Assembly: GCF_024166365.1 (NCBI RefSeq)
Contig: NC_064827.1
Span: forward strand, 15,851,001-15,915,000
Source: Elephas maximus indicus
Taxonomy: Eukaryota > Chordata > Mammalia > Proboscidea > Elephantidae
Direction: 5' to 3'
DNA length: 64,000 bases
A model generated the notes under the pieces. The model saw only the letters and a program-made list of their open reading frames with translations, was not told the origin of the DNA and ran no database searches. Numbering within the stretch: position 1 is the first letter of the stretch; the number at the start of each line of letters is the position of its first letter. Both the position numbers and the translations under genes were made by a program. Shown one piece after another: positions 9,950 through 22,688 of the stretch.

Positions 9950-10185
9950 AATAACTAGCCCATCCTACTTTCCTAGTCCTTTCCCGCCGGTCCTCATAAC
10001 CTATAGGTTATGCTCCATTCAAATTTAGCCACTCCATTCTCTATGCCACTCCTATGCTTCAGAAGCTGGGTCTTCGCAGGACCAGTTCTACACATACTTG
10101 TCACAGCACAACCACAACCTCCTACACGAAACCTCTGACACCACCCTGCGAGACTCTGAGTTCTTTATTCCGCTGACATTTACTT

Positions 10186-10945
10186 CTTCTTTAGACAACA
10201 TTTTATTTTACGTGAAATTTACACAGCAAATTAGTTCCCGGTTAACGATTTCTATACAAATTGTTCCGTGCCATTGGTTACAATTTTTACAATGTGTCAG
10301 CATTCTTATTTCCATTCTGTTTGTCCTATTTCCATTGATCTAGCTTCCCTGCCCTTCATTGCCTTCTCACCTTTGCTTTAGGGTAAATGTTGACTGTCTG
10401 GCCTCACATAGTTGTTTAAGGGAGCAGATCACTCCCAGGTGATAGTGTTTATTTTATAAGCCACTCTATTATTTGGTGGAAAGACGACCTACAGAAATAG
10501 CTTCAAATCCAAGTTCAAAGGTTATCTTATGGCAATATTCTTGGCGGTTCCTCCAGTCTCTATAGGTCCAGTAGATCTGGCTTTTTTTTTTTTTTTTAGG
10601 AATTTGGGTTTTGTTCTACATTTTCTCTCCTTCTACTCAGGACCTTCTATTGTATCCCTGGTTAGATCAGTTAGTAGCGGTAGCCAGACACCATCTAGTT
10701 CTTCTGGTCTCTGGTGAGAGGAAGCTGTGGTTTGGGCTATTTAGTCCCACGGACTAGTTTCTTCTTTGAGCCTTTGATTTCCTTCATTCTGTTTTGCTTC
10801 ATACAAGTAGAGACCAATAGTTGTATCTTAGACGGCTGCTCACAAGCTTTTAAAACCCCCGACACTACTCACCAATCTAGGATGTAGAATATTACCATTG
10901 TCAACTATGTTATGCCAATTGACCAAGTTGTCCCGAGATATTTAT
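10186..10945 (-). mobile_element. Afrotherian retroposon, same family
   Basis: Shares GTGAAATTTACACAGCA, ATCTAGCTTCCCTGCCC, CTTTGCTTTAGGGTAAATG and TTATGCCAATTGACC blocks in the same order as the other copies. It lies between MLANA and BRD10. Confidence 0.6.
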
Positions 10946-12194
10946 ATTCTTTTATTATTTTTTGTACTAAGGGCAGGGATGGATCTTATTCCTACATCTT
11001 CTGATATTAGAGATATGGTCCTCAATAAACGTGTGGAATGAATTTACATCCCGGGTAGGTGCTTTGAATTTATGTTGATAATTTAAGAATGATGGTGAAG
11101 ATTACATACATGTAAACACACACACTTGATTCTCTATTACTTCTTCATATATAACTCTAACTATAGAAGTTTCTCCCATTCAGATTGACTCCAAGCTGAA
11201 TTATTAAGAACCTTCTGATCTTTGCCACATCCTTCAGCCTTCTTGCTACTACCAGAGCATCAAGCACAATACTGTGCAAATGCTGATTGAATAAATGAGC
11301 AAGAATAACCGGGGCAGATGACAGCATTTCAGTAACAATGAAGTTTCAGGTTCTGGTGATGGCAAAACAACTTCTGGAATGACTGAAGGTAAACTGTGTA
11401 TCTTCTCAAGTTATAGTTTAATTTTGGATAATGAAACCACCCCATCAAACTCCTTAGATCATTTTCAGAACTTGCCTTTTCAAGCTTTTAATATTAAAAA
11501 TTTCTAAATTCACTCTATTTCCTAAGCCAATGATCTACTGAATTAAGTGAACATTTTAATTCTTAGTGTAAATATTTACAGCCATCACTACTTTAATCAT
11601 AGAACTATTAGCATCAATTATTAAATACACCAATAAAATCAGAGGCTTGGAATGGGAGCAGGGATCTAACAGTCAGACTTAAATTTTATGTTTTCCTTTG
11701 TGATTAGTAAAATACATAGATATACATACATTTTTCTTTTTCAAATCACAAAGGAAAAAAAATTTTTGTTTTGCAGGAAAAACCATAGGAAACGAGAAAA
11801 AAGGGAAGAGCTAATACATAAGAAGGCGTGTTATTTCAGCATGTTTTAATATTTAAAATTTTACAGACACCCAAATGGCCTAATTCTATAGTAAATGTGG
11901 AAACATAAGAACCCCTTTCAGGTAGCACTTTGGGGACATGCCTCCCTTCCATGGCTGCCTTTACAGATGACCTGTAAAGAACACTGAACACAAAGAACTG
12001 AGGAATTTGACTTTGTACTCTTTGGCCATGATCCCAGAATGCACACTCATCTACAAAACTGGAGGTGAACAAACAGAATTTGGCTTTTTGGTTCTATAAA
12101 TCCATTAATTCAGTCAAATTTCTAGTCAAAAACTGGAATACTATTTTTTTAAGAAGTTATCTAGAAATACGGTAAGAAGCTACCTGGATTTCGT
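10946..12194. other. Intergenic, mostly unrecognised
   Basis: AT-rich sequence between the convergent genes. It holds a 15-bp inverted repeat (11691-11758). Confidence 0.5.
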
Positions 12195-12580
12195 ACTCAT
12201 TTATTCAACAAATATATATTGAAGGTCTATTGTGTGTTACTGGGGTTATAAGGATGAAGACAAGGTCCCTGCTTTCCAGGAGTGAGGATGGCAGACATTA
12301 AAGCAATGAATGCCAAGCGGCTACTTTTATCACAGCTGTCAAGGAGTGCTACGAAGGAGAATCCTCTTCCGTATTCTCACTTTGTGTGACCACGGCAGCA
12401 CGATGCTGGCTGGGCCCGGCCAGGAGGGCATTACGCAGGATGGAATGAGAACCTGTGATGGACCATGACAACTCAGAGAGCATTTGGGAAGGCTTTGAGG
12501 TACCTCCAACTTTCCAGGAACTAAAAGAAAAGCAGAGCACAACGAGCAAGGGGAGAGCAGGCTGAAGTGCCACAATGATT
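12195..12580. mobile_element. L2-like fossil
   Basis: TTTATTCAACAAATATATAT, CTACTGGGGTTATAAGG-type and CAAGGTCCCTGCTTTCCAGG segments resemble LINE2 3' ends. Class is by recollection. Confidence 0.45.
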
Positions 12581-13448
12581 TTAGACTTTACCCTAAAGGT
12601 TCACCAGATCACACAAGAGCTTTTAAGGTCACACTAGGATGTGGGTTTTGGAGTTGGAAGAGATTTAGTGGTTCATTAGTTTAGGTCCTTTATTGGGTTT
12701 AAAAAATCAGGCCACAGGTAATTCAGTAAATTAGTATCTGGATGTGATTTAGGGAATTCCTTTGGTACAAAACATGAACAGTTTTAGGTTGTTCTGTTTT
12801 GAAAGTGGAGCTCGTGAATATATTCACTAACTGAGCATCATCTACGTACAAAGCAATGCCCTTTGCACATGACTTACTTCCCCCTGAAAGCCAAGGCCTT
12901 TGTAAACTGACAGGGAAAGGGGAAGTGTGACTGTACAGGGCACAGGCATGACTGGCAAAGGTGCCATTTTAGAGGGGAAATACAGGTTTCTGAGAGCCTT
13001 TAGCAGCTTTCTAGGAATACCCTCACTGCCCTCTCCACCTGATAACTAACACATTTCAATGCAGGCCCACTCTTGTCAACTGCAGGCACTAACTCCATGG
13101 GATGAGGTTTAACTGTATCTATAATTGGGATGTGGAAGGGTATACAACCAGTGGTGTCTCAAGTAAGATAATGGATATGAAGAGCTAATAAATACAGAAG
13201 CTACAGTTTATTCAGAATGAAGGATATTCTGAAATACCACAAAGTAAAACCCTGAGAATCAGCTGAGCCATAAATTTTGCTTTACCATGGAATTTAAATA
13301 ATTCCTCTGTAATTAAAAAAAAAAAAACAGAAAACACTTCATAATCAACTGAAGGTATCTACATTCACTTTTTATTCTAAAAAAATTCATGTTTTTAAAC
13401 ATTTTGCACAATCAGCCACTATGAACCAATGCCTCAATTAAAAAAAAA
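12581..13448. other. Intergenic, nothing recognised
   Basis: No repeat or coding signal was seen. It could be part of a longer BRD10 3' UTR if the 13371 signal is used. Confidence 0.4.
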
Positions 13449-13555
13449 AATCTGGGGAAAACTGGGTCAAGGGTACACAGGACCTCTCTGTTGTACCTTT
13501 GCAACGTCCTGTGAAATCTAAAATTATTAAAAAATAAAATGCTTTAAAAAAAGTG
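13449..13555 (+). mobile_element. LINE1 3'-end fossil
   Basis: AACTGGGTCAAGGGTACACA to GAAATCTAAAATTATT and an AAAATAAA-type tail, typical of old L1 3' ends, just below the BRD10 3' end. Confidence 0.6.
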
Positions 13556-13714
13556 TGTCTGGCATGTATAAACAGGCTCCAAATACATTAACCCGAACAC
13601 AGATAACTTGGTCAAAATTTGGTGGTGGATGAAAAGCAAAAGGTTAAAACAATGAACTCTATGGTGGAATTTTATAACATAAGTAAGGTAGAACCATGGA
13701 AAAAGGATTTAAAA

Positions 13715-13792
13715 CAAAGTTTAAGTACTAGCTCTGTCACCTACCTGCTGGGTGACCTGGGACATATCTCTTACCTGTAGCACCCTACACGA
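13715..13792 (+). mobile_element. MIR fragment
   Basis: CTAGCTCTGTCACCTACCTG followed by GGTGACCTGGGACAT. Confidence 0.5.
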
Positions 13793-13916
13793 ATGCTAGC
13801 TATTCTTAACCCAAATTTCCCAGCCACAATTCTTTTTTGTAAAGGACTGTCTTCTTCATTTATATCACGCATCCTTTCAACGGGACGAGCACACACCTTA
13901 AAAATGGTATTCAAAC

Positions 13917-14576
13917 AAAGAAATACAGCAACTCAGTTTATTACACGCAGATTCTTCTGCATTGTTGCTAACAGTTCACTGGTCCAAAATTACTAAAATA
14001 CTTAAAAAACTATACATTATGTAAACAAAACATAAATAAGACAGCATAGTTCTTTGTACATATAGTTTAGTACAGGTTTTTAGGGATTTAGGAATATGTA
14101 CAATTTTACACCATGGACTGCATTTTCACAATGCATAAATATATATGTATATTTTTACAGAAACAAAAATAAGATTTCACTAATGACACAGAATACCATA
14201 GCGCAGAAATGCTGCAATTGTCCAAATCCAGGAAGAAACATGTCAATGCAAGTGTGCAAAAGGCTAGCTTACTCTAAACCAGTCAAATTTGACTTTGTTC
14301 AATGTATGTTATACAGACAGGTAAATCTTGACCCTCTATAAACAACCTTTGAAAACATACTCATACCAATGAGCAAAACGCAACAGATTTTTTTCTCTCC
14401 CCAAGCAAACAAAACCTTGCTGCAAGCTAATGAAAGGACACATTAAAAAAGAGAGGGGGAAAAAAAAAACCACAACTATGTATAGTATGTTTTCAACAGT
14501 ATAATAAACAGTTAAAATTCTTCTGGGAGTCAAAACAATGCCCCATTATTTAAAAACTGGCTCGTTTCATCTAAAT
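13917..14576 (-). other. BRD10: BRD10 3' untranslated region (end inferred)
   Basis: AT-rich sequence without recognisable repeats follows the BRD10 stop codon. An AATAAA on the - strand lies at 13937-13942 and a second at 13371-13376. The proximal signal is chosen provisionally. An L1-like fossil at 13449-13555 lies between the two candidates, so use of the distal signal would put this fossil in the mRNA. Confidence 0.5.
13937..13942 (-). promoter_or_regulatory. BRD10: BRD10 poly(A) signal candidate
   Basis: TTTATT on the + strand is AATAAA on the - strand, 640 bp past the stop codon. The alternative is the same hexamer at 13371-13376. Confidence 0.4.
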
Positions 14577-17500
14577 TCAAGATGCAGCTGCGTCAGGCTT
14601 CTCTAAACCAGACGACTGAAACGCAGGGAAGACAGAGGCAGGGTTTCGACTGGCAGATACAACAATTTGAGAGAGGGACGGAGAGAGTGAAGAAACTTTA
14701 GACACTGGAGTATTTATGGTATTTAAAATGGCTCCTTCTGGGCTGACCAACAATTTCTTGACAGCTGTGTCCAAGTGAAACACCGAAGTACTACCTGGCA
14801 GTGGGGCATCGCTAGAGCAAACGGCAGAAACCAAAGATGTTTTAGCCAGAAGAGCAGCTGGAGGAGACTTAATCACTGACGTCACCGACACCGCTGGTGC
14901 CGGAAGGGGGACAGACGCTTTAGCAGTTGTGTTTACTATCTGTGCTGTTGTATGTACTGTGGGTAGAGAACTTGCATTTCCAAGAGAGTTTATAATTTTT
15001 GTAGAGCTTTTTAGGGGATGTTTTACAGGTTGACCACTTAAAGAATTATTCGCTACTAGTGTGATCTTCTGGGCAGGGTTATCTACCGGTGTAGGCGGGA
15101 TGCCTTGGCCACTGTTCAGAACTAAGGGAGGTCCATATTTTGAGTTAGTAGATATAAGAAGAACATGGCTGCCGGCTCCAAGACCTTGTGGTGGAACAAT
15201 AAACCGGGTTCCGTTAATCATGATCTGAGTACCAGGTGCCAAAGGTGTACTGGTGTTGATGACGATTTTTTGCTGAATACAGGCTTCACTGAACTGAGCC
15301 CCTGCCAGACTGATTAGATTTGATGGTGTTGCAGCAGTGTGAACGGCAGAGCCACAGGGAGCAGAATTGTAACTGGGGGTTGATTTTACTGAAGAAGGAG
15401 ACGTTTGCTGGTTTGGCAGAGCAGCAAAATTGGAAATATTAATTATTTTACCTGGACTCGGTGAAAGGGATGGCGATTCAGCTTGAGGTTTATTTGTGTT
15501 TCCATGTGTTGGCACTGCAGTTGAAACCCCTGGGGACCGAAACTGGACAGAGGTCCGAGGTTGCCTTTTAGAGACAGAGACAACATGTGCGGTTCTTGGT
15601 GCCGCTGCCAGATGGGGAACTGGGCTGATTATGGTAGGGGATGTGGTCACAGGTGTAGGCAAGGCCACAGTAACCGGGGTTTGCAAAGCTGATGGCAGAC
15701 GCTGAGGAGACACGGCTGGTTGTGCGGCTGAAATCAGAACAGATGATGCCAGATGTCCTGTTTTCACAGTTGACATTGCCACAGTGTTGCTGAGACTCGA
15801 CGTGCAAAGTCTGTTTGACAAAATAGGCATCATTCTTGACGAGGTATCATCTCCACCGACCAAAACAGGAGGTCGTGTCCCAACAGAAGCACAGGTGGAG
15901 GTCACTGAAAGAGAACCCAAAGGTACATTTGCTCCTGTTACTGAAAACACGTTTACTGCTCTTGCTGCAGAACCCACAGACTCATCGACAGGCGTGGTGT
16001 TTTGACTCACAAGATTGGAGCTTACTGGAACTGAATTACCACTTGTTGACAACGGCAAAACATAGCCCTTGCTACTTTTTTCTTCTCCTTTTGGGGTGAC
16101 ATTTTGCAATATGTTAATTGATGGTACAGCTGGCACACTGCCCGAAGTATTTACAATTGCTTGACCTATGTTTAGTCCAATTTTCACATCCTTTATCTGA
16201 GACACAGTTGGTGATGGGTTTATTTTTATTGGTGCTCCCACGGTAGAGGGAATCAGCACTATCTGGGGTTGCTCTGGAGTCTTAACATACGTTTTATTCA
16301 AGGAAGGAGGCAGAGTTTGTTTTAATGATTCCCCAACAACAGATGGGGCTGAAGTGCCACTGGGAACTGGAGCATTAATAAAAACTAGTTTCTGGGCAGA
16401 AAGGCCTGTAGATGTCGATGCAGGTGGCACAGTGACTGCGCTTCCACTGCCTGAAGAAAGAACAGAGGGAGCGGACACCAGCATGAGCTTCGGAAGTGGA
16501 GTCCCGCTGATCACATCTCCATTTGTCGTGGCTGTTGCTTCAGACTGTGTAACAGGGTAACTTTTTGGGATGTAATCTACTTGTTGCTGTTTAGTTGGGG
16601 TATGAATAACATTTGTGTTGGTTTGTCCAAAATTTCCTGTTGCTATGCTAATTACGCTAACAGAACTATTTGTTGTTGATGGTAGTAGAGGGCTAGACGA
16701 AACGGAGGACTTCAAAGGAGAAGAGGACATGGGTGATGTTTTACTTATCAAGTGGCCCAAATTACCACTGCAAGAGGATTGGCCTAATGTAAGTTTGAGA
16801 TTTTTTCCCACAGATGGATTAAAGCCGGTTGGAATGGAAACAGAAGTCGGTGTTTGGCCAAAGCGTGGGAGACTAGATGAAGCAGTTGTTCCAGCTACTG
16901 GTGAAAAAGCAGAGGATGAGGAAGTTGTCGATTTTGGCACCAGGAATGCCTGAAGCTGAGGAGCAAAAGTAAAAACTGAACTTGAAGGTAAACTGTTGGG
17001 TGAGTTTTGGTCTGGACTGGTCTGTACTTTCACAACTCCGGTGTTCCCACCTCGTGTCCTAACAAGAATTGACTGTGAATCTCTTATACACACAGTCTTC
17101 AGTTCTTGCTTTACTTCAGAAGAATCAGCAGTTTGTTGTGCAAAGCAGTTGAGGGAACTTCCAGGATTTGCAGATTCACTTAGTGTCGTTGCCGATAACA
17201 GAGGCTGAACTGTTGAGGAAACGGTGGGTGAAGCAACGGCCTGGGGGAATGTGGCTGTTGAAACTGCATTCTTGGGTCTTCCTGCCTCACTCTGGCTAGT
17301 CTTAACTGGTGGTGTTAAAAAATTATTTACGGACCTTATAGGTGACAAAGGCTGTGGTCTAGCACTACTCACATTTGACAACGGTGCAATCGTCTTATTG
17401 AAAACTGTACTAGGTAGCTGGGTCGAAACAGTTCCTGTTGAGTTGACAAGAACTGACGCTAAAGAAGAGTTTACATGTGCTGTCTGTGGGAGAGATGAAC

Positions 17501-18214
17501 AAAGCTGCTCTGTACCCTTTTGGTGAAGTGAGGGTATTTCTTTCCCAACTGCTTTTCCTTCCTTGTGCTGAATCACAAAATTCTTGGGCAGAATGAGAAC
17601 CTGCTGCAGGACTTTTTCTCCTGTTTTGGGATCCACCATAGGCTGCATCTGAATCTTCACAGAGCTGTTATGGAGCTCTATTGGCAACCACTGGCCACAG
17701 GGCACTTTGTATACCATCTGCAAAGGGCCTTTTTTACTGGCATGGCAGGCCGATGCTGGCTTTATGGAGCTTGCTTCTGGAGGAGACAGCGCTCGCTTTT
17801 CCACGGCAGGAGCCTTCGTGGAAGGAGGCAGCTGGTTTGTTAAGGTCACTTTGTTCCCAATATTCTTTGCAAGCAAGGCCTGAATAGGTTTGGTCCCTTT
17901 CTGGAGAGTAGACACTGGTGTTGAATCCACTGAGGCAAATGACTCTGGAAACGGTGGCTCTGTATGCTTCGATTCATTCAAACAATCAATCTGCATGTCA
18001 CCTTCTAAATTCACAACTGCCGTCTCATTTGTGCTTAACTTTGCTTTCTTCCTTGGGGAAAGCTCTTTTGTGCTATCATCCAGATAACTAGCTTGTTTGG
18101 ACTGCCGTTTAAGTGTTTTAGGCAGTGTCTTCAGTACATCTTTAGAAGGCAATTCCTTTTTCAATAGCTTGTTTCTGCCCATAGGAAAATCTATTTCTGA
18201 CAATTTCATATCAT
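14577..18214 (-). CDS. BRD10: BRD10 (KIAA2026) large terminal coding exon
   Basis: This single exon carries 1,211 uninterrupted codons and a TGA stop (14577-14579), about 58 percent of a protein of roughly 2,100 residues in human. The acceptor is TTTTCAG just above 18214; the first two bases finish an Asp codon split with exon 19344-19531, followed by Asp-Met-Lys-Leu-Ser-Glu. Counting from that Met: a basic nuclear-localisation-like motif SPRKKAKLS (about 51-59), a conserved block around CGQWLPIEL and VLILPKNFVIQHKEGK (about 161-219), then a long Ser/Thr/Pro/Val-rich low-complexity region. Near the C-terminus are QIMINGTRFIVPPQGLGAGS (about 995-1014) and KKLLVSPEGAILNT (about 1151-1164). The protein is a nuclear bromodomain protein of poorly known function. 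Open frames on the opposite strand here are shadows. Confidence 0.96.
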
Positions 18215-19343
18215 CTGAAAATCATAAAAACAAGCATTCTGGTTATATAAAACAGCAACTGAATAGCAGTAGTAAGACCTACCAATTATAAAAAAAAAAA
18301 ATGAAGTCAATCTCTGAGCTGACAATTTATTAAAAAATCTACCCTAGGCTGATTCTAAAGCCTCAGCAACACTGATAGAGATACAAGTAAGGTGACCTTT
18401 GACACAGTAATCCTGATATCATAAGTAACCTATTATTAATGAGAAACCTGTTTTTGCTCCAAGTCTGCTAATTCTGTTGTCAGTGTAAGTGCAAAAGAAA
18501 ATTTTACCTTTTTAAAGGGATATCAAGCTAGCAATTAGGGCTCAGAATTAAGATTTGAAAAGAATAGTCTAGTTTTTTCCCTTGGATAGGAAAACACTGA
18601 CACCAAAGACAGAGGTTCTCCATTCCATTCTATTTTTAGAGAATTAAAGCACAAAAATGCCATCTTTTTCTGGTTTTTAATCATCCTTACGGTACAAAAA
18701 TTTATGTTCATATCTGGTCAAACAGGGTTGATGACAAGCCATTCTTTTTCAATTCACCAAAGACATGGAAAACAACAGGTTAATAGACTTTAAATCGCAA
18801 ACTTTAACCCCTTATATAACTAAAGAAAGTTATGAAACTAGATTTATAGAATAATATAATCTGATGAGTTAAAATGAATTACAGACAAACTGACCCGGCC
18901 TATTATCTTCATCAGAATGATGTGTCCACTCTGGTCTCATTCAGCCATCATCTCGGGTCACTCATTAAACAACAACAACAACAAAAAACTCCCAAACGTC
19001 ACAGTATTAGGGACTTGCCAAGTTTCATTTAAAGCAAACTTCAGAAGTAGTATTCAAAACTAGAATAATAAAAAGAAGGGGATGGACAACTTAAGGGATT
19101 ACAGATCAAGGCTGTGAGATCTATGGTAAGCAGTGATGTGCCCACAGTCAGGCACTGGCTCCAGAAACAACTATAAAAAGTAATAATGACTCCAAGAAAC
19201 GTCTTGTACAGATGTAGTACTCCTTCAAAACCTCTTTCCCCGATCAATACACTTCATTGACTAGATTATCCTTTACCTCCACAGAACAAATGGAAACTTT
19301 TCTTTGTGCTTTTAATGTTGACTAAAAATAGTTTAATGCTTAC
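18215..19343 (-). other. BRD10: BRD10 intron, no repeats recognised
   Basis: A 1.1-kb GT-AG intron between the last two coding exons. It is AT-rich and appears free of SINEs, unlike the larger introns. Confidence 0.8.
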
Positions 19344-19531
19344 CTGAATCAAGATGATCTTTCTCCAGGATATCTAGAGATTCTGTTGGGTCTACAGACC
19401 TGCCGGCTTCTATTTGAGGAGAGTCTTTTCCAGGGTCTCCTTCACCTTCTTCAGTAGTCCACAGTTCTCTGGTAAATTTATCATGATCAGGCTGTCTTCT
19501 GAAATCATCGTAGTCTTTCTTTAGGCGGCTC
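19344..19531 (-). CDS. BRD10: BRD10 internal coding exon (acidic linker)
   Basis: The 188-nt exon encodes SRLKKDYDDFRRQPDHDKFT and then an acidic, Glu/Asp-rich stretch to DHLDS. The first G completes an Arg codon (AG|G) and the last G begins an Asp codon (G|AT) finished in the terminal exon. On the - strand the acceptor is TTTTAG and the donor is CAG|GTAAGC. Both phases agree with the neighbouring exons. The segment is hydrophilic with a basic start and acidic end and has no recognised fold. Confidence 0.94.
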
Positions 19532-20127
19532 CTAAAATTAAATGCCCAATATGACAAACAATACACTTGTATTAAACTCTTGAAAGCTAACGTAACTTTC
19601 AACATTTTTACCTATATACTAAAATATTTTTAATTAAGTCACTAAAACTATGCTTTAATCTCAAAGGTGCCTAAGATGCTCAGTTCAATCTTGCCAATGA
19701 CAGACTAGTCTCTCAATAAGACAAAATCTAGGATAAAGGCATAAGAAGCTTAAAATGATTATTTCTGAAATTTTAGAATAAAGTATTTGACCATATAGAC
19801 CACTGTTTGTCTTTCTAAAGACTGCTGTTAAGACTTAAAAAATGAGAAAAAGGTAATTTTTTTCTTGCCTGCACTGACAGGAAAATTTTGAGATAGTCTT
19901 CCAATACAGTTTAAGAAGTCATTTAATAAAAAATTAATCGAAGTCTTTTTTCACTGGGTTTTTAAGGAACAGTACTTTTTTTTTTTTACCATTACACAAA
20001 AATAGTAATAAATAAACCAACCCATCATTTAATCCTGGGAGTAATGATGGGTAAACTTTTGGGTCTCACTAGAAATACATTTTTTTCAAATTTAAAATTA
20101 TTCTAATTATTCCTATCAATATTTTTT

Positions 20128-21450
20128 TAATCTTATTTTTTTTTCTTGTTGAGAATATATACAGAGCATATACCGCCAATTCAAGAGTTTCTACATGTAC
20201 AATTCACTAACATTGATTACATTCTTCAAGTTGTGAAACCATTCTCACCCTTCTTTTCTGAGTTATTCTTCCCCCATTAACATAAATTCATTGCACCCTA
20301 AGGCTTCTATCTAATCTTTTGAGTCGCTGTTGTCACTTTGTCCCATGTAGATAGTTCTTAAAAGAGTATAATGCTCAAGGCAGACTTTTTTCTTTACTAG
20401 GGAAGCTAAACTATTGTTTTCTTTTTAAGAAGACTTCAGGGGATTTTTTTTTTTTTTAACTGTACTTTAAGTGAAAGTTTACACATCAAGTCAGTCTCTC
20501 ATACAAAAACTTATATACACCTTGCTAGGTACTCCTAGTTGCTCTCCCCCTAATGAAACAGCACACTCCTCCTCTCCACCTGTATTCCTGTGTCCATTCA
20601 GCCAGCTCCTGTCACCCCTGCCTTCTCATCTCATCTCGAAACAGGAGTTCCCCACACAGTCTCAGGTGTCTACTTCAGCCAAGAAGCTCACTTCTCACCA
20701 GTGTCATTTTCTGTCTCATAGTACAGTCCAATCCCTGTCTGAAGAGTTGGCTTTGGGAATGGTTCTAGTCTTGGGCTAACAGAAGGTCCGGGGACCACGA
20801 TCTCTGGGGTCCTTCTAGTCTCAGTCAGACCATTAAGTCTGGTCTTTTTACGAGAATTTGAGGTCTGCATCCCACTTTTTTTTTTTTTTTTCCCCACTGT
20901 TCTCCTGCTCCATCAGGGACTCTCTGTTGTGTTCCTTGTCAGGGCAGTCATTGGTCGTAGCCTGGCACCATCTAGTTTTTCTGGTCTCAGGTTAATGCAG
21001 TCTCTGGTTTATGTGGCCCTTTCTGTCTCTTGGGCTCATAATTACCTTGTGCCTTTGGTGTTCTTCATTCTCCTTTGCTCCAGGTGGGTTGAGACCAATT
21101 GATGCATCTTAGATGGCCGCTTGCTAGCGTTTAAGACCCCAGACGCCACTCTCCAAAGTGGGATGCAGTATGTTTCCTTAATAGATTTTGTTATGCCAAT
21201 TGACCTAGATGTACTCAGGGGACATTTCTGGCTTACAGTTTAAAGATTATCTCAGGACAATAGCTTCAGGGGCTTATCCACCCTCCCTGGCTCCAGAAAG
21301 TCTGAAGTCCAAGAGAATTTGAGATTCTGTTCTGCATTTTCTCCCTTTTAATTACGATTCTTCTGTAGAGTCTTTGATCAAAATGTTCAGTAATGGTAGT
21401 AGTACAGCACCATTCAGTTCTTCTGGCCTCATGGCAAAGAAGGCATTTGC
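20128..21450 (-). mobile_element. Older copy of the same retroposon family, split
   Basis: Two parts, 20128-20435 and 21223-21450, are separated by the element at 20444-21214. The right part (AGCTTCAGGGGCTTATCC, CAGTTCTTCTGGCC) follows the order of the copy at 10186-10945. Confidence 0.55.
20444..21214 (-). mobile_element. Afrotherian retroposon, class uncertain (possibly L1 3' end)
   Basis: Oriented on the - strand with a 14-nt poly(A) tail (T-run at 20444-20457) and an 8-bp target duplication TCAGGGGA (20436-20443 and 21215-21222). Related in layout to 10186-10945 and 44916-45320. It contains no coherent ORF. I recall similar sequence from elephant and manatee DNA and guess at an LINE1 3' untranslated region, but cannot confirm this. 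Confidence 0.65.
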
Positions 21451-21774
21451 TCATGGCGACAATTAACTACACATTCTATTTCCTCCTCCTATTCCTGACT
21501 CTCCTTCTTCCTCTTAGAAATATTTTTGATTTAGTGGTGGGGAAAGAAAGCTGAGAAGTGATCTAACTTTCACAGAGATCCTTTTCACATAAAAAGATAA
21601 TAGATACATTTTTGAGAAATTATGGAGAGATGGGAACATTTCCGAATTATTTACATAGCATTTTCAGAGATCCCTTATCTTCTGATTTCAACTGAGTTTC
21701 TCTACTTCATCCTTAACCTTTAACCCAAGCTTCTTTTGTTTTTTAAAAAATCTGAACATACGCTCTCCAATTTA

Positions 21775-21955
21775 TTTGTGAACATTTAAATCCCACCTCT
21801 GACATTACTAGCTGTAAGACTTTGGGTAAGTTTCTTAACCTTCCTAAGCATCAGTTTACTTATCTATAAAATGGGGATAACAATAGTACTTATTCCACAG
21901 TATGTGTGGCATATAAATATTCAACAAATATTAGTTAATAGTTATTCTTAATTAC
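21775..21955 (+). mobile_element. MIR
   Basis: GTTTCTTAACCTTCCTAAGC to AAATGGGGATAACAATAG. Confidence 0.78.
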
Positions 21956-22688
21956 TTACAGTTACTTATAAGTGAAGGATTTATGGAGCAGATAAGAGTC
22001 ATTAGGTACCAGAATGGGTTACCAATGGGTAATTGTGAAATTAATTTCCCTTTCAGTCTGTTAAGATCAAAATGGAAAAATACTTCTTTGGTGGTTGTAT
22101 AAAGTTCTCCTCCCTTCTCATTCTCTGCTAATGATTCTGCTTATTTCAAAGAAAGTAGAAGGAGTCAGAAAAGAACTTTCAAATGCTCACACTGCATCTG
22201 CAACTTACCTTCATTTGCTCTCATATGCTTTGTCTTCTCATCTAAACTAAAACTCAGCCTATTCATTCCAGCAAATGTCCCTTCCTCCACCTGAATCATT
22301 TTTGCCTTGCTATTGGATCATTTTCATCAGTATACAAATATGTTATTTCTCCCATCAATAATAACAAAAAACAAAACATCTTGTCTTGACTCCAACTTGT
22401 CTTTCCAGCTACTGCCCCATTTCTCTGCTCCACTTTACAGCAAAATTCCCATGAAAAAGATGTCTATTCAATATCTTCAACTCCTCGTCCCTAACTCTCT
22501 TGAACAGACTCCTAAGATTTTCACCTACTTCTTCACTGACACAACTAGTTGAGGTTGTCAATGACCTCCATGTTGCCAAATTCAATAATGAATTCTCTGT
22601 CTTCATTTTCCTCAGCCCATAACAAGCAGCCTTCCTTTCCGAAATATTTTCTTTCCCTGATTTCCACAGTACTTTACTACTCTCACCA

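Noticed and set aside
12339-12575. Two overlapping 74-78-codon frames on the - strand
   Set aside because: They lie in L2-like fossil sequence between genes, without splice or conservation evidence.
15496-18087. Several open frames of 60-110 codons on the + strand
   Set aside because: They lie antisense within the BRD10 terminal exon and mirror its codon structure; no independent gene evidence.
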